64,000 nt of DNA from Streptomyces sp. 130 (GCF_007096885.1 NZ_VJNO01000002.1:124001-188000); one strand, 5' to 3'. Positions 1 through 9,720 are shown, numbered from the stretch's first letter. Notes: generated from the sequence alone by a model not told the origin. Made by a program: numbers and translations.

Positions 1-702
1 GACGATCGCCGGGCGCTCGGCGTGCGACAGCAGGTGCGCGGCCACGGCGATGAGTTCGGGGCGGGCGTGGAGCTCGCGCGGGGTGGCGTCCGGGGCGAGG
101 ACGACGGGCAGCGCGGTCTTCGCGTCCAACACGTCCTGCGGGATCTCGACCCAGACGGGGCCGTGCGGGGCCGTCAGCGCGGACTCCCAGGCGGCGGCGA
201 TCGCGGACGGGATCTGGGAGGCGGCGCGCACGGTGTGGACGGACTTCACGACGTCCCGGAACGACGCCTGCTGGTCGCGCAGTTCGTGCAGATGGCCGTG
301 GCGCCCGCCGCCCAGCCCGCGCACCGGGATCTGGCTGGAGACCGCGAGCACCGGTGCGGAGGCGGCCGCCGCCTCCTGGAGCGCGGCGAGCGAGGTCAGC
401 GCGCCGGGCCCGGTCGACAGGAACAGCGGGGCGGCCTCGCCGGTGATCCGGCCGTAGGCGTCGGCCGCGAACCCGGCGTTGTTCTCGACGCGCAGCCCCA
501 CGTACTCCAGCGACGAGCGGCGCAGCGCGTCGAACAGCGCCAGCGCGTGCTGTCCGGGCAGCCCGAAGACCGTGGTCGCGCCGAGCCCGCGCAGCGTCTC
601 GACGACGAGGTCGCCGCCGGTCCGCCCCGGTGGAGGATTCAGCGCGGCCTCGATCTGCGCCGGGGTGAGCTCGGGCCGCTCGTCGTGGTGGTCGTGACTC
701 AA
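1..702 (-). CDS. Thiamine-diphosphate-dependent enzyme (acetolactate-synthase-like), 3' end outside window
   Basis: Only the N-terminal 234 codons are in the window. From a TTG at 702 the translation begins [20 protein letters not shown] and soon shows the ThDP-binding N-terminal domain of the acetolactate synthase/benzoylformate decarboxylase superfamily: [16 protein letters not shown], then the cofactor-activating glutamate in [15 protein letters not shown], and [12 protein letters not shown] at the domain end. The TTG overlaps the TGA of the upstream agmatinase gene (TTGA), so the two are probably translationally coupled. True substrate cannot be told from this half; acetolactate synthase proper is normally encoded with its small subunit, so this is more likely a stand-alone family member. 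Confidence 0.85.
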   Translation of the reverse strand, partial: MSHDHHDERPELTPAQIEAALNPPPGRTGGDLVVETLRGLGATTVFGLPGQHALALFDALRRSSLEYVGLRVENNAGFAADAYGRITGEAAPLFLSTGPGALTSLAALQEAAAASAPVLAVSSQIPVRGLGGGRHGHLHELRDQQASFRDVVKSVHTVRAASQIPSAIAAAWESALTAPHGPVWVEIPQDVLDAKTALPVVLAPDATPRELHARPELIAVAAHLLSHAERPAIV

Positions 703-1667
703 GACTGCCGGGCCTCCGCGATCTGGCGGGTCATGATCGTCGTCAGCTCGTACGCGGTGTGCGAGGCGGCGACGGAGGTGATCTCCGCGTGATCGTACGC
801 GGGGGCGACCTCGACCAGGTCGGCGGAGACCAGGTGGCAGGAGGACAGGCCGCGCACGATCTCCAGCAGCTCGCGCGAGGTGAGGCCGCCGGCCTCCGGG
901 GTGCCGGTGCCGGGGGCGTGCGCCGGGTCCAGCACGTCGATGTCGATGGAGATGTACAGCGGCCGGTCGCCGATGCGCTGGCGCAGCTGGTCGGCGATCT
1001 CGTCCACGCCGCGCCGCATCACGTCGGCGGAGGTGACGATCCCGAAGCCCATCTTGGCGTCGTCGGTGAGGTCCTGCTTGCCGTAGAGCGGGCCCCGGGT
1101 GCCGACGTGGGAGAGCGCCGAGGTGTCGAGGACGCCCTCCTCGACGGCCCGGCGGAACGGCGTGCCGTGCGTGTAGGCGGCCCCGAAGTAGGTGTCCCAG
1201 GTGTCGAGGTGGGCGTCGAAGTGGAGCAGCGCGACCGGGCCGTGCTTCTTGGCGACGGACCGCAGCAGCGGCAGCGCGATCGTGTGGTCGCCGCCGAGCG
1301 TCATCAGCCGGGCGCCCGTGGACAGCAGCTCGTCGGCCGCCGCCTCGACGGTCTCCACGGCCTCCTCGATGTTGAACGGGTTGGCCGCGATGTCCCCCGC
1401 GTCCGCGACCTGGGCCAGGGCGAACGGCGAGGCGTCCTGCGCCGGGTTGTAGGGGCGCAGCAGGCGCGACGCCTCCCGGATCGCGTTGCCGCCGAAGCGG
1501 GCGCCCGGCCGGTAGGAGACGCCCGAGTCGAACGGCACCCCGACGACGGCCACGTCCGCCGCGCCGACCTCGTCCAGGCGGGGCAGCCGGGCGAACGTCG
1601 CGGGTCCCGCGTACCGGGGGACGCGCGAGGAGTCGACGGGGCCGCGCGGCGCGTCGTTGCTGCTCAT
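699..1667 (-). CDS. speB: Agmatinase / ureohydrolase family protein
   Basis: A 322-residue ureohydrolase that probably hydrolyses agmatine (or a related guanidino compound) to putrescine and urea in the cytoplasm. The Mn-binding motifs of the arginase/agmatinase family are all present: [21 protein letters not shown] and [19 protein letters not shown]. The chosen ATG at 1667 begins [20 protein letters not shown]; an in-frame extension to 1775 is arginine-rich and unlike the family. The gene forms a two-gene leftward unit with the ThDP enzyme (overlapping stop and start) and is divergent from the T7SS genes across about 260 bp. Guanidino-acid hydrolases share these motifs, so the exact substrate is inferred. 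Confidence 0.9.
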   Translation of the reverse strand: MSSNDAPRGPVDSSRVPRYAGPATFARLPRLDEVGAADVAVVGVPFDSGVSYRPGARFGGNAIREASRLLRPYNPAQDASPFALAQVADAGDIAANPFNIEEAVETVEAAADELLSTGARLMTLGGDHTIALPLLRSVAKKHGPVALLHFDAHLDTWDTYFGAAYTHGTPFRRAVEEGVLDTSALSHVGTRGPLYGKQDLTDDAKMGFGIVTSADVMRRGVDEIADQLRQRIGDRPLYISIDIDVLDPAHAPGTGTPEAGGLTSRELLEIVRGLSSCHLVSADLVEVAPAYDHAEITSVAASHTAYELTTIMTRQIAEARQS

Positions 1668-1926
1668 GGTGGGTGGTGCCCTTCCGTCGGGTGCGGGTGC
1701 CGGGGTCCTCCGGCACGTCTGCCGGAGCGACGCTAAACGGCCTCGGGGCCGGACTGAAGTGTACGTTTCGTCCACTCACCCACCGGAACGGATGAATCCC
1801 CCACGCTCGGAACGGATGCGTCCGCACACGCGCGCCCACGCCCTGTCCCGCGCCCGCGATCCGGCCACCCTGAGGTGTTCCCGCCGACGCTCCATGCCTT
1901 ATGTTGCAGTGGCAAAGGGGGGTCGC

Positions 1927-2184
1927 ATGGCACGGGATTACGACAGTCAGCTGCTGGAGTCGGTGGGAGTACGCCGCCGGCGGATGCGCGACGCGCTCCT
2001 GTTCGGCACCGGCCGTGCGCGGCGGACGGCCGACGAGCGCCTGGGCAAGGTGTTCGCGGGCATCGCGATCACCGCCGTGCTGTGCGCGGGCTGCGTCGGC
2101 TGGTCCTTCCTCCAGCACACCCTGGACAAGCAGAAGGCCGAGCAGGAGAAGCAGCAGCGGCAGTACCAGCAGTACGACCGCTGA
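1927..2184 (+). CDS. Small single-pass membrane protein at head of T7SS locus
   Basis: This 85-residue protein starts at ATG 1927 just after GGGGGTCGC. It has a basic N-terminal cytoplasmic arm (VGVRRRRMRDALLF), one transmembrane helix (about residues 41-62, VFAGIAITAVLCAGCVGWSF) and a short charged, glutamine-rich C-terminus. It lies 48 bp upstream of eccD in the same direction. The arrangement of a roughly 40-residue basic arm followed by one helix resembles the N-terminus of EccB without its extracytoplasmic domain, but this is inference and no family was recognised. Confidence 0.75.
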   Translation: MARDYDSQLLESVGVRRRRMRDALLFGTGRARRTADERLGKVFAGIAITAVLCAGCVGWSFLQHTLDKQKAEQEKQQRQYQQYDR

Positions 2185-2232
2185 CCGGTTGGCCCCGACA
2201 TTCCTGGACGTCGCGATGATTGGTATTCGTCA

Positions 2233-3585
2233 GTGAGTACGGCAACGGCTCCCCGAGCGGAAATGAGCCGGGTGACCCTGGTCGGCGAGCGGCGCCGCGC
2301 GGATCTCGTCCTGCCGTCCGACACCCCGGTCGGACAGCTCCTTCCGGACATTCTGCGGCTGCTGGACGACCGGGCCGCGTCCCGCCCCCTGACCAGGCAG
2401 CTGCTCACCGCCGACGGCTCGGCGCTGCCGCACGACGCCACCCTGGCCTCGGCGGGCATCGGTGACGGTGCCGTGCTCCGGCTGGTCCGCAGTCACGCGG
2501 CCCCGCCGGCCCCGGTGGTCCACGACGTCACCGACCAGGTGGCGGACAGCCTGGACCTCCAGACCTGGCGCTGGCGTCCGGCTGCCCGCCGCGTCGGCGC
2601 GGGCGCGGCGGCCGTGGTCTTCGCGGTGATCGCCGCGCTGCTCGCCCGCCGCGAGTTCCCGCTCGGCGCCCTGGCCGGGGCGCTGGCGGGCGTCACGGTC
2701 CTGCTGCTGGCGGCCGGTGCGCTGGTCTCCCGGCTCGGCCGGGGCAACCGCCCGCTGGCGACCGCGCTGCTCCTCGTCTCGGCCGGGCTGGGCGTCCTCA
2801 CGGCGTGGACGGCCGCCGACGCCTACGACTGGTCCGGTGCGCTGCGGCTGGCGGCGGTGGCCGGGGCGGTCGTCCTGGCGCTGGTGCTGCTCGGGCTGCT
2901 GTCGCCGCTGGGCCGGGGCGGGCTGACCGGCGCGCTGGCCGCGGCCGTGGTGACGGGGGTCTGGGAGGCCGTCGCCGCCGTGACGGAGGACCCGGCCCGG
3001 CTCGGTGCCGTGATGGCCGTGTTCTCCGTGGTCCTGCTCGGCCTGCTGCCCCGGCTCGCCCTGATGGCGTCGGGCCTCACGGGGCTGGACGACCGGCGCT
3101 CGGGCGGCGCCTCGGTCAGCCGCCACGACGTGGGCAACGCGCTGGCCGCCACGCACCGGGGCCTGGCCCTGGCGACGCTCGTCACGGCGGTGTCGGCCGC
3201 CGCGGGCGGCCACCTCCTCACCTCCGCGGACCGGCCGACGGTGTGGACGGTGCTGCTGCCGTGCCTGGTGGCCGTGGTGCTGCTGTCCCGGGCGCGGGCG
3301 TTCCCGCTGGTGGCGGAGGTGGTGGCGCTGTTCGCCGCCGCCGCGTTCGTCGCGGTGCGGCTGGTGGTGCTGTGGCTGGACCACTCCGGCGGGGCGGGGC
3401 CGGTCGCGGTGCTGTGCGCGGCGGCGCTGCTGCCCCTGCTCGCGCTGGTGGCGGAGCCGCCGGAGCACGTACGGGTGCGGCTGCGGCGGACGGCCGACCT
3501 CGTCGAGTCCATCGGCGTCGTGGGGCTCTTCCCGCTCGCCGTCGGGGTGTTCGGCGTCTACGGCCAGCTGCTGAACAAGTTCTGA
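2233..3585 (+). CDS. eccD: Type VII secretion membrane protein EccD
   Basis: EccD is the polytopic membrane component of the T7SS core complex. Residues 11-90 form the YukD/ubiquitin-like domain (VTLVGERRRADLVLPSDTPV at its start), followed by about 11 hydrophobic helices from residue 117 to the C-terminus, the usual EccD layout. The length (450 residues) is slightly under the usual 470-510. Start is GTG 2233; no strong Shine-Dalgarno sequence is visible. It sits between the small membrane protein and the MinD-like ATPase in a rightward run with short gaps. Identity rests on domain order plus neighbours EccC and Esx. Confidence 0.88.
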   Translation: MSTATAPRAEMSRVTLVGERRRADLVLPSDTPVGQLLPDILRLLDDRAASRPLTRQLLTADGSALPHDATLASAGIGDGAVLRLVRSHAAPPAPVVHDVTDQVADSLDLQTWRWRPAARRVGAGAAAVVFAVIAALLARREFPLGALAGALAGVTVLLLAAGALVSRLGRGNRPLATALLLVSAGLGVLTAWTAADAYDWSGALRLAAVAGAVVLALVLLGLLSPLGRGGLTGALAAAVVTGVWEAVAAVTEDPARLGAVMAVFSVVLLGLLPRLALMASGLTGLDDRRSGGASVSRHDVGNALAATHRGLALATLVTAVSAAAGGHLLTSADRPTVWTVLLPCLVAVVLLSRARAFPLVAEVVALFAAAAFVAVRLVVLWLDHSGGAGPVAVLCAAALLPLLALVAEPPEHVRVRLRRTADLVESIGVVGLFPLAVGVFGVYGQLLNKF

Positions 3586-3645
3586 CGACTCCGAGACCAC
3601 CGACGCGGGCCCGGCGGGGCAGCGAAGCGGCGAAGAAGGGCAGAC

Positions 3646-4752
3646 ATGCCGAACGCGGACCACAACTGGCAGGGCGACCTCCTGCGCGACCTGAGAGGGC
3701 CTGGCGAGGCCGGGACCCCCGAAGCCCCGCGCCCCGCCGTGCCGCCCGCACGGACGGAACCCGAGACGCGCCCCGCACCGGCCCCGGCCGCCCCCGCCCG
3801 CGCCTGGCCCGGGACGCCCGCACCGCCGCCCACCCCCGACTCGCTCCCCGTCCTCGACAAGGCGATGGCCGCCGTGGTGCGGCGGCCGGTGCGGGGCGAG
3901 GCCGTCGCCGTACGGGCCGCGCGCGCCGTGCGCCGCATCGTCTCCGGGTCCGCCGCCCGCGAGGTCGCCGCCCTCACCCGTACCGCCGAGGTGCTCCAGC
4001 AGCCGGTGACGACGGGGCGGCAGATCGCGGTCACGTCCATCCGGGGCGGCGCCGGCAAGACCACGGTGACCGCGCTGCTGGGCACCACGTACGCGCACTA
4101 CCGGCAGGACCCGGTCCTCCTCGTGGAGGCCGACCCGGCGCTGGGCTCGCTGCCGCTGCGGCTGGGCGCCGAGGCGCTGCGGTGGACCACGGCCGACCTG
4201 GCGGACATCGCGGCGCCGCAGATGTCCCTGCTCGACGTCACCGGCTATCTCGTCCAGCTCCCCGACAACGCCTGGCTGCTGCCGGGCAGCCAGGGCCGGA
4301 TCGGGGCCATGGTCGACACCGCCACGTACGAACGGGTCATGGTCGCCCTGCGCCGCTACTTCGGGGTCACCGTGGTGGACTGCGAGACGCTGCCCGCCGA
4401 GGTCGCCCGGGTCGCCCTGTCCGCCGCGCAGGCCCGGGTGCTGGCGGCCCCCGCCACGCTCGACGGAGTGACCAGCACCCATGCCGTGCTCCAGTGGCTC
4501 CGGGCGCTCCCCGCACACGTCATCGAGGGGACCGTCGTCGCGCTCTCCGTGACGACCCCGCGCCCCGGCATCGACGTCGGCGCGGCGGCCGAACGGCTCG
4601 CGACGACCGGCGCCCGCGTCCACGTCCTGCCCTACGACCGGCACCTGGCGGCCGGCGGACCGCTGCGCACCGGACTCCTCGCCCGCCCGGCCCGGCTGGC
4701 CGCCACCCGCCTCGCCGCCGAGGTCTTCGAGCTGTCCCAGAAGCGCCGGTGA
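3646..4752 (+). CDS. MinD/ParA-like ATPase of the T7SS locus (EspI-like)
   Basis: A 368-residue protein with a Pro/Ala/Arg-rich disordered N-terminus (about 1-70) and a MinD/ParA-type P-loop ATPase domain. The deviant Walker A is SIRGGAGKTTVTALLG (about residues 130-145); LLVEADPALGSLPLRLG follows as switch/Walker A' region. Similar proteins with proline-rich N-termini (EspI and relatives) accompany many actinobacterial T7SS loci and are thought to modulate secretion under energy stress. The gene lies 60 bp after eccD and 51 bp before eccC. It lacks a partner parB, arguing against a plasmid partition role. Confidence 0.82.
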   Translation: MPNADHNWQGDLLRDLRGPGEAGTPEAPRPAVPPARTEPETRPAPAPAAPARAWPGTPAPPPTPDSLPVLDKAMAAVVRRPVRGEAVAVRAARAVRRIVSGSAAREVAALTRTAEVLQQPVTTGRQIAVTSIRGGAGKTTVTALLGTTYAHYRQDPVLLVEADPALGSLPLRLGAEALRWTTADLADIAAPQMSLLDVTGYLVQLPDNAWLLPGSQGRIGAMVDTATYERVMVALRRYFGVTVVDCETLPAEVARVALSAAQARVLAAPATLDGVTSTHAVLQWLRALPAHVIEGTVVALSVTTPRPGIDVGAAAERLATTGARVHVLPYDRHLAAGGPLRTGLLARPARLAATRLAAEVFELSQKRR

Positions 4753-4803
4753 CCCGGTGACACGTTCGTACGCCCACCCGGCCGCGACCCCCGGACGGAG
4801 CCG

Positions 4804-7800
4804 ATGAGCACCCGCCTGATCCACCGCCCCGCCCGCACGACGCGCCCGCCGGCCGAGTCCGAGCCGCGCACCATAGAGGCGCCGCCCAACCTGCCCGAGG
4901 GCAAGTCCGGGAACATCGCGATGTCGCTGCTCCCGGTCGCCGGGGTCATGTCGTCCGTGGTGATGATGACGGTGGTCCGCAACAGCCAGTTCGCCGGGCT
5001 CGGCGCGATCATCCTCCTCGTCACGGTCATCGGCTCGGCGGTGCTGCTGCTCTCCCAGCGCGGCAAGGCGCAGCGGACCCGCCGCACCCAGCGCGAGGCC
5101 TACCTCGCCTATGTGGAGGACCTGCGCGAGGAGTTGTCGGCCGAGGAACGGGCCCGGCGCGAGCAGGCGGACGTGCTCAACCCGTCCCCGTACGCCCTCT
5201 ACGACATCGTGCGCGACCCCGCCCGGCTCTGGGAGCGGCGCCGGGCCGACGACGACTTCCTGCGGATACGGGCCGGCACCGGCGAGATGCCGCTGCGGGA
5301 CCTCCGGATCGGCGAACAGGGCTCGTCCGTCCTCACCCCGCCCGACCTCTTCATGCTCAACGAGGCGTCGGCCGTGGTGAAGCGGTTCCGCAACGGCACC
5401 GAACTCCCCCTGACCGTCCCGCTGGACCGGGCCGGGAACGTCAGCGTGGTCGGCCCCCGCGAGGACGGCCTGCGGGTGGTGCGCGCCCTGCTCGTCCAGG
5501 CGGCGGCCCTGCACGCGCCGGACGACGTGGCGATCGCGGTCGCCGCCCCCGGTGAGCGCATGGCCGACTGGGAGTGGGCCAAGTGGCTGCCGCACCTGCT
5601 CGACCCCGAGCAGTCCGACGGCCCGGTCGCCGCCCGCCGCATCGCGCCCTCCACCGCTCAGCTGGCCCGCCTCCTCGGCCCCGAGCTGCGCCGCCGCGCC
5701 TCGTACGCGGCCGAGGTGCGCCGGGGGCTCGCCGGGCGGGACGCGCTCGCGATGAACTCCCGGCTGGTCGTGGTGGTCGACGGGCACGGCGAGGACGCCG
5801 TGGACCTGCCGCGCCCCGATGACGCGGTGGGGCTGCGCGAGATGGGCGTGACCGTGGTGCACCTGCTCGACCGGCGCGTCCAGGAGCCGGACCACGTCAA
5901 CGTGCGCCTCACCGTGGACGGTACGGACGTGGTCGTGGAGGACCTGCGCGGGGCGGAGACCGTCGAGTCGCACGGCACCGTGGACGAGGTCGGGACGGAC
6001 TTCGCGGAGGGCCTGGCCCGGATGCTCGCGCCGCTGCGGCTGTCCGCCGAGTCCCTGGCCGACGCGCCGCTGGCCGGGCCCGTCGAGTTCGCCGCGATGC
6101 TCGGCGTCCAGGATGTGGCGGCGCTGGACCTGGACCGGCTGTGGGCGCCGCGCGGCGAACGGGCCTTCCTGCGGGTGCCGATCGGGATCAGCGACGCGCG
6201 CGAACCGGTGCTCCTGGACCTCAAGGAGTCCTCCGAGCTGGGCATGGGCCCGCACGGGCTGTGCGTGGGCGCGACGGGCTCCGGCAAGTCGGAGCTGCTG
6301 CGCACCCTGGTCCTCGGCCTGGCGGCCACCCATCCGCCACAGGACCTGGCGCTCGTCCTGGTCGACTACAAGGGCGGCGCCACCTTTGCCCCGTTCGCGG
6401 ACCTGCCGCACGTGGCGGGCGTCATCACCAACCTGGAGAACCAGGCGGGCCTGGTCGAGCGCGTGCACTCCTCGCTCGCCGGCGAGGTCAAGCGCCGCCA
6501 GCAGGCCCTGAAGGACGCGGGCAACGTCGCCGACATCGGGGACTACGCGGCGCTGCGCGCGCAGAAGCGGCCGGACCTGGAGCCGCTGCCGCACCTGTTC
6601 GTGGTGATCGACGAGTTCGGCGAACTGCTGACCGCCAAGCCGGACTTCATCGACCTGTTCCTGTCCATCGGCCGGATCGGCCGCTCCATCGGCGTGCACC
6701 TGCTGCTGTCCAGCCAGCGCATCGAGAGCGGCAAGCTCAAGGGCCTGGAGACCTACCTCTCGTACCGGCTCGGGCTGCGCACCTTCTCCGCCGACGAGTC
6801 GCGGATGGTCCTGGACACCACGGACGCCTTCCACCTGCCGCCGCTGCCCGGCTTCGGCTTCCTCAAGGTGGACACCAGCCACTACACGCGCTTCAAGGCG
6901 GGTTACGTCTCCGGCGCTTACCGGGGGCCCGTGCGGACCGCCGACGAGGAGGAGACCGGGCCGCTCGCCCTCCCCTACGAGGCCTACAACACCCTCGCCG
7001 GGCCGGAGAGCGACGCGCCGCAGGACCGCGAGCCGTCGGCCCGCCGCCGCGAGACCGGGCCGACCGAACTCGCGGTGATGGTGGACCAGCTGACCGGCGC
7101 CGCTCCCGGGGTACGCAGCATCTGGCTGCCCCCGCTGCCGTCGGCGGTCACCCTCGATGCCGTCGCCGGGCCGCTGGACGCCGGGCCGCGCGGGCTGCGG
7201 CTGGCCGGGGTGCGCCCCGACGCGGGGAGGCCGGGCACCCGGCAGCGGGGCCCGCTGCTGGTGCCGCTCGGGCTGCTGGACGACCCGGCCAAGCAGTGGC
7301 AGGGGCAGTGGCTCCTGGACCTCACGGTGGCCGGCGGGCACGCGGCGGTCATCGGCGGCCCGCAGTCCGGCAAGACGACGCTGCTGCGCACCCTGGTCCT
7401 CTCGCTGGCGCTCACGCACACCCCGCGGGAGGTCGGCGTCTACGGCCTCGACCTGGTCGGCGGCGGCCTCCAGGCGCTCGCCGAGCTGCCGCACGTCGGC
7501 GGCGTCGCCGGCCGCGCCGACCGGGAGCGGGCGGCGCGCACGGTCGAGGAGGTCCGCGCGATGCTCGCCCTGCGCGAGGAGCTGTTCCGCGAGCACGGCA
7601 TCGACTCGGTCGAGCAGTTGCGCGTACTGCACGCGGCGGGCGGCCTGCCGCAGCTGGCGTCCGCCGAGATCGTCCTCGTCATCGACGGGTTCGGCGCGCT
7701 GCGCGACGACTTCGACGAGCTGGACGACGCGGTCGCGGACATCCTGAAGCGGGGCGGTGGTTACGGCGTCCATGTCGTCGCCGGGATGCTCCGGTGGAAC

Positions 7801-8817
7801 GACGTGCGCATCGCGATCCAGTCCAACTTCGGCACCCGCGTGGAGCTGCGGCTCAACGACCCGGGCGAGTCGAGCATCGACCGCAAGCTGGCCGAGACCC
7901 TCTCCCCCGACGAGCCGGGCCGCGTCCTCACCGACGGGAAGCTCTTCGCCCAGGTCGCCCTGCCCCGCGCGGACGGGGTCGCCCAGACGGCGGAGCTGGG
8001 CGCGGTGCTCGAACGCGCCACGCGCACGGTCCGGGCCACCTGGCACGGCGAGGTCGCCCAGCCGGTACGGGTGCTGCCGCACCTGCTCGAACCGTCCCTG
8101 CTGCCCGGCCGGGCGGCGGAGCCGGAGCGCGTGCCGCTGGGCCTCGACCAGTCGGCCCTGGCGCCCGTGCTGCTGGACCTGTTCGGCCACGACCAGCACC
8201 TGCTGGTGCTCGGGGACAGCGAGTGCGGCAAGACGAACCTGCTGCGGGCGGTCGCCCAGGGCTACGCCGACCGCTACGGCGAGGACGACCTCGTCTTCGC
8301 GGTGATGGACCCCCGGCGCTCGCTGCGCGGGGTGGTCCCGGAGGAGCTGAACGGCGGTTACGCGTACAACTCCAAGCTCTGCGCGGGCCTCTCGGCCGCG
8401 ATCGCCTCGGAGCTGGAGAAGCGGCTGCCGGACGAGAACGCCCGCCTGGAGGACCTGGAGCCGGGCAGCTGGGGCCGGGGCCCGCGCATCGTGGTCCTGG
8501 TGGACGACTACGACGTGCTGACGACGGCGGGCCAGTCGCCGCTGGCCGCGTTCCTCCCGTACATCCCGTCCGCCGTGGACATCGGCCTGCACTTCGTCCT
8601 GTCGCGGCGCGTGGCGGGGGCGGCGCGCGGGATGTACGAGCCGGTGGTGCAGAGCCTGCGGGAGTCGGGGGCCTCGGCGCTGGTGATGTCCGGCGACCGC
8701 GGCGAGGGCCAGCTCTTCCCCGGCGTGTACGCGGCCCAACAGCCTCCTGGCCGGGGAGTGTTCATCCAGCGGGGCCGCCCGAACCGGCTGACGCAGACGG
8801 TGTACGTACCGCACTGA
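4804..8817 (+). CDS. eccC: Type VII secretion motor ATPase EccC (fused EccCa-EccCb)
   Basis: A 1337-residue FtsK/SpoIIIE-type protein that drives substrate export at the membrane. Two N-terminal transmembrane helices (about residues 37-80, NIAMSLLPVAGVM and FAGLGAIILLVTVIGSAVLLL) precede three ATPase modules, with Walker A motifs GATGSGKSE (about 489), GGPQSGKTT (about 850) and GDSECGKTN (about 1136). Module 1 has an intact Walker B and acidic catalytic region (LVLVDYKGGATF, FVVIDEFGELL); modules 2 and 3 end their B strands in VIDGFGAL and LVDDYDVL, consistent with the regulatory/substrate-binding role of these modules in known EccC proteins. EccCa and EccCb are one polypeptide, as in most non-mycobacterial systems. 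Confidence 0.93.
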   Translation: MSTRLIHRPARTTRPPAESEPRTIEAPPNLPEGKSGNIAMSLLPVAGVMSSVVMMTVVRNSQFAGLGAIILLVTVIGSAVLLLSQRGKAQRTRRTQREAYLAYVEDLREELSAEERARREQADVLNPSPYALYDIVRDPARLWERRRADDDFLRIRAGTGEMPLRDLRIGEQGSSVLTPPDLFMLNEASAVVKRFRNGTELPLTVPLDRAGNVSVVGPREDGLRVVRALLVQAAALHAPDDVAIAVAAPGERMADWEWAKWLPHLLDPEQSDGPVAARRIAPSTAQLARLLGPELRRRASYAAEVRRGLAGRDALAMNSRLVVVVDGHGEDAVDLPRPDDAVGLREMGVTVVHLLDRRVQEPDHVNVRLTVDGTDVVVEDLRGAETVESHGTVDEVGTDFAEGLARMLAPLRLSAESLADAPLAGPVEFAAMLGVQDVAALDLDRLWAPRGERAFLRVPIGISDAREPVLLDLKESSELGMGPHGLCVGATGSGKSELLRTLVLGLAATHPPQDLALVLVDYKGGATFAPFADLPHVAGVITNLENQAGLVERVHSSLAGEVKRRQQALKDAGNVADIGDYAALRAQKRPDLEPLPHLFVVIDEFGELLTAKPDFIDLFLSIGRIGRSIGVHLLLSSQRIESGKLKGLETYLSYRLGLRTFSADESRMVLDTTDAFHLPPLPGFGFLKVDTSHYTRFKAGYVSGAYRGPVRTADEEETGPLALPYEAYNTLAGPESDAPQDREPSARRRETGPTELAVMVDQLTGAAPGVRSIWLPPLPSAVTLDAVAGPLDAGPRGLRLAGVRPDAGRPGTRQRGPLLVPLGLLDDPAKQWQGQWLLDLTVAGGHAAVIGGPQSGKTTLLRTLVLSLALTHTPREVGVYGLDLVGGGLQALAELPHVGGVAGRADRERAARTVEEVRAMLALREELFREHGIDSVEQLRVLHAAGGLPQLASAEIVLVIDGFGALRDDFDELDDAVADILKRGGGYGVHVVAGMLRWNDVRIAIQSNFGTRVELRLNDPGESSIDRKLAETLSPDEPGRVLTDGKLFAQVALPRADGVAQTAELGAVLERATRTVRATWHGEVAQPVRVLPHLLEPSLLPGRAAEPERVPLGLDQSALAPVLLDLFGHDQHLLVLGDSECGKTNLLRAVAQGYADRYGEDDLVFAVMDPRRSLRGVVPEELNGGYAYNSKLCAGLSAAIASELEKRLPDENARLEDLEPGSWGRGPRIVVLVDDYDVLTTAGQSPLAAFLPYIPSAVDIGLHFVLSRRVAGAARGMYEPVVQSLRESGASALVMSGDRGEGQLFPGVYAAQQPPGRGVFIQRGRPNRLTQTVYVPH

Positions 8818-8889
8818 CGTACCACTTCGCAAAGCGCGGCCACCAGGGGCGCCGGTCCACTCCCCCTGTCACCGTGACGATATGGCCGA

Positions 8890-8926
8890 TTGCAGATTGC
8901 AGTAGCGACGCGCGGATTGATAGACA
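8890..8926 (+). promoter_or_regulatory. Possible promoter of the esx genes
   Basis: The 161-bp gap between eccC and the first esx gene contains TTGCAG (8897-8902), 18 bp, TAGACA (8921-8926), a fair match to a vegetative sigma-70-type promoter, preceded by a tandem GATTGCA repeat (8888-8901). It would give the esx/toxin genes their own transcript. Motif match only. Confidence 0.3.
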
Positions 8927-8978
8927 TGAGGATGGAACGAACACAACCGTTCGAGGTTCGACGCATGGGGGGAAGCCG

Positions 8979-9311
8979 ATGAAGTTCGACATGGGGTCCA
9001 CGGTCCTGTCGACGCTGCTCAAGCACTCGCAGGGCTCCAGCACGGATCTGGGCACGCTGATCCGGCAGTTGATCGCCGCGGCGGAGCCGCTGGAGGGCAA
9101 GTTCAACGGCGCGGGCAAGATCGCGTTCGACGACTTCAAGAACCGCTCCGACGAGATCACGGCGGCGCTCAACGCCTCGCTCTCCGCCATCCTGGGCGGC
9201 CAGCAGGGCATGGACGCGGCCTTCGGCTCGGGCGAGCAGGAGCAGGGCGAGAACGCGCGTACGCAGATGGCTTCGGCCAACTTCGACGCGGCCCGCTTCG
9301 GCGCCCGCTGA
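8979..9311 (+). CDS. Esx (WXG100-like) secreted protein, first of pair
   Basis: A 110-residue all-helical protein in the position of EsxB/EsxA directly after eccC. Start ATG 8979 follows GGGGGGAAGCCG, a good ribosome site. Two predicted helices flank F42-N43-G44, exactly where WXG100 proteins carry W-x-G, so the tryptophan is replaced by phenylalanine. The C-terminus contains no clear YxxxD/E export motif. Its size, position and pairing with the next gene support an Esx export substrate and co-secretion partner; the sequence itself is diverged. Confidence 0.8.
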   Translation: MKFDMGSTVLSTLLKHSQGSSTDLGTLIRQLIAAAEPLEGKFNGAGKIAFDDFKNRSDEITAALNASLSAILGGQQGMDAAFGSGEQEQGENARTQMASANFDAARFGAR

Positions 9312-9371
9312 GCCGGCGCGGCCGGCACTTTCGACGCATCCGCACACATTCCTGACGGGGAGACAAGAGTC

Positions 9372-9692
9372 ATGGCAGGACACGGCGGCAATACGGACCG
9401 GCGCTCGTACGACACCGGCGCGTCATCCGAGGTGCAGGGCAACCTCCAGACGGTGATCGCCCAGCTCGAACTGGTCATCACGGCCCGGGACGGCCAGGTC
9501 AAGGCCGCGATGAGCGACTTCGCGGCGGACGGCGTGGCCGACGAGTACCACGGCAAGGAACTCCGCTGGCAGGCGACCTCCCAGGAGGTCAAGAACATCA
9601 TCCACCTCCTGCGCTCCACGCTGGAGAAGAACGACGGCACGGCCCACCAGACCCTGGCCCGCGCGAAGGCGGCCGTCGACAACATCGGCTGA
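9372..9692 (+). CDS. Esx (WXG100-like) secreted protein, second of pair
   Basis: A 106-residue helical protein encoded 60 bp after the first esx gene, with GGGGAGA before its ATG. Helix 1 (about 20-55) and helix 2 (about 64-104) are separated by Y59-H60-G61, an aromatic-x-G turn in place of W-x-G, about 15 residues later than usual because of a longer N-terminal tail. It presumably forms the heterodimer with the preceding Esx protein and is recognised by the third ATPase module of EccC. No unequivocal YxxxD/E signal is visible at the C-terminus. Confidence 0.8.
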   Translation: MAGHGGNTDRRSYDTGASSEVQGNLQTVIAQLELVITARDGQVKAAMSDFAADGVADEYHGKELRWQATSQEVKNIIHLLRSTLEKNDGTAHQTLARAKAAVDNIG

Positions 9693-9720
9693 CGTCCACG
9701 ACTCCGGGGGGGGGCGGCCG

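Noticed and set aside
1..792. Rightward frames over the first 0.8 kb
   Set aside because: They oppose the thiamine-enzyme gene, whose motifs are unmistakable on the other strand.
3646..4752. MinD-like gene as a plasmid or chromosome partition gene
   Set aside because: No parB or centromere-like repeats nearby; neighbours are T7SS genes.
2230..8832. A very long leftward open frame opposite the T7SS genes
   Set aside because: It mirrors eccD, the ATPase and eccC; its translation is Arg/Gly/Gln-rich, without domains, an expected shadow in very GC-rich DNA.
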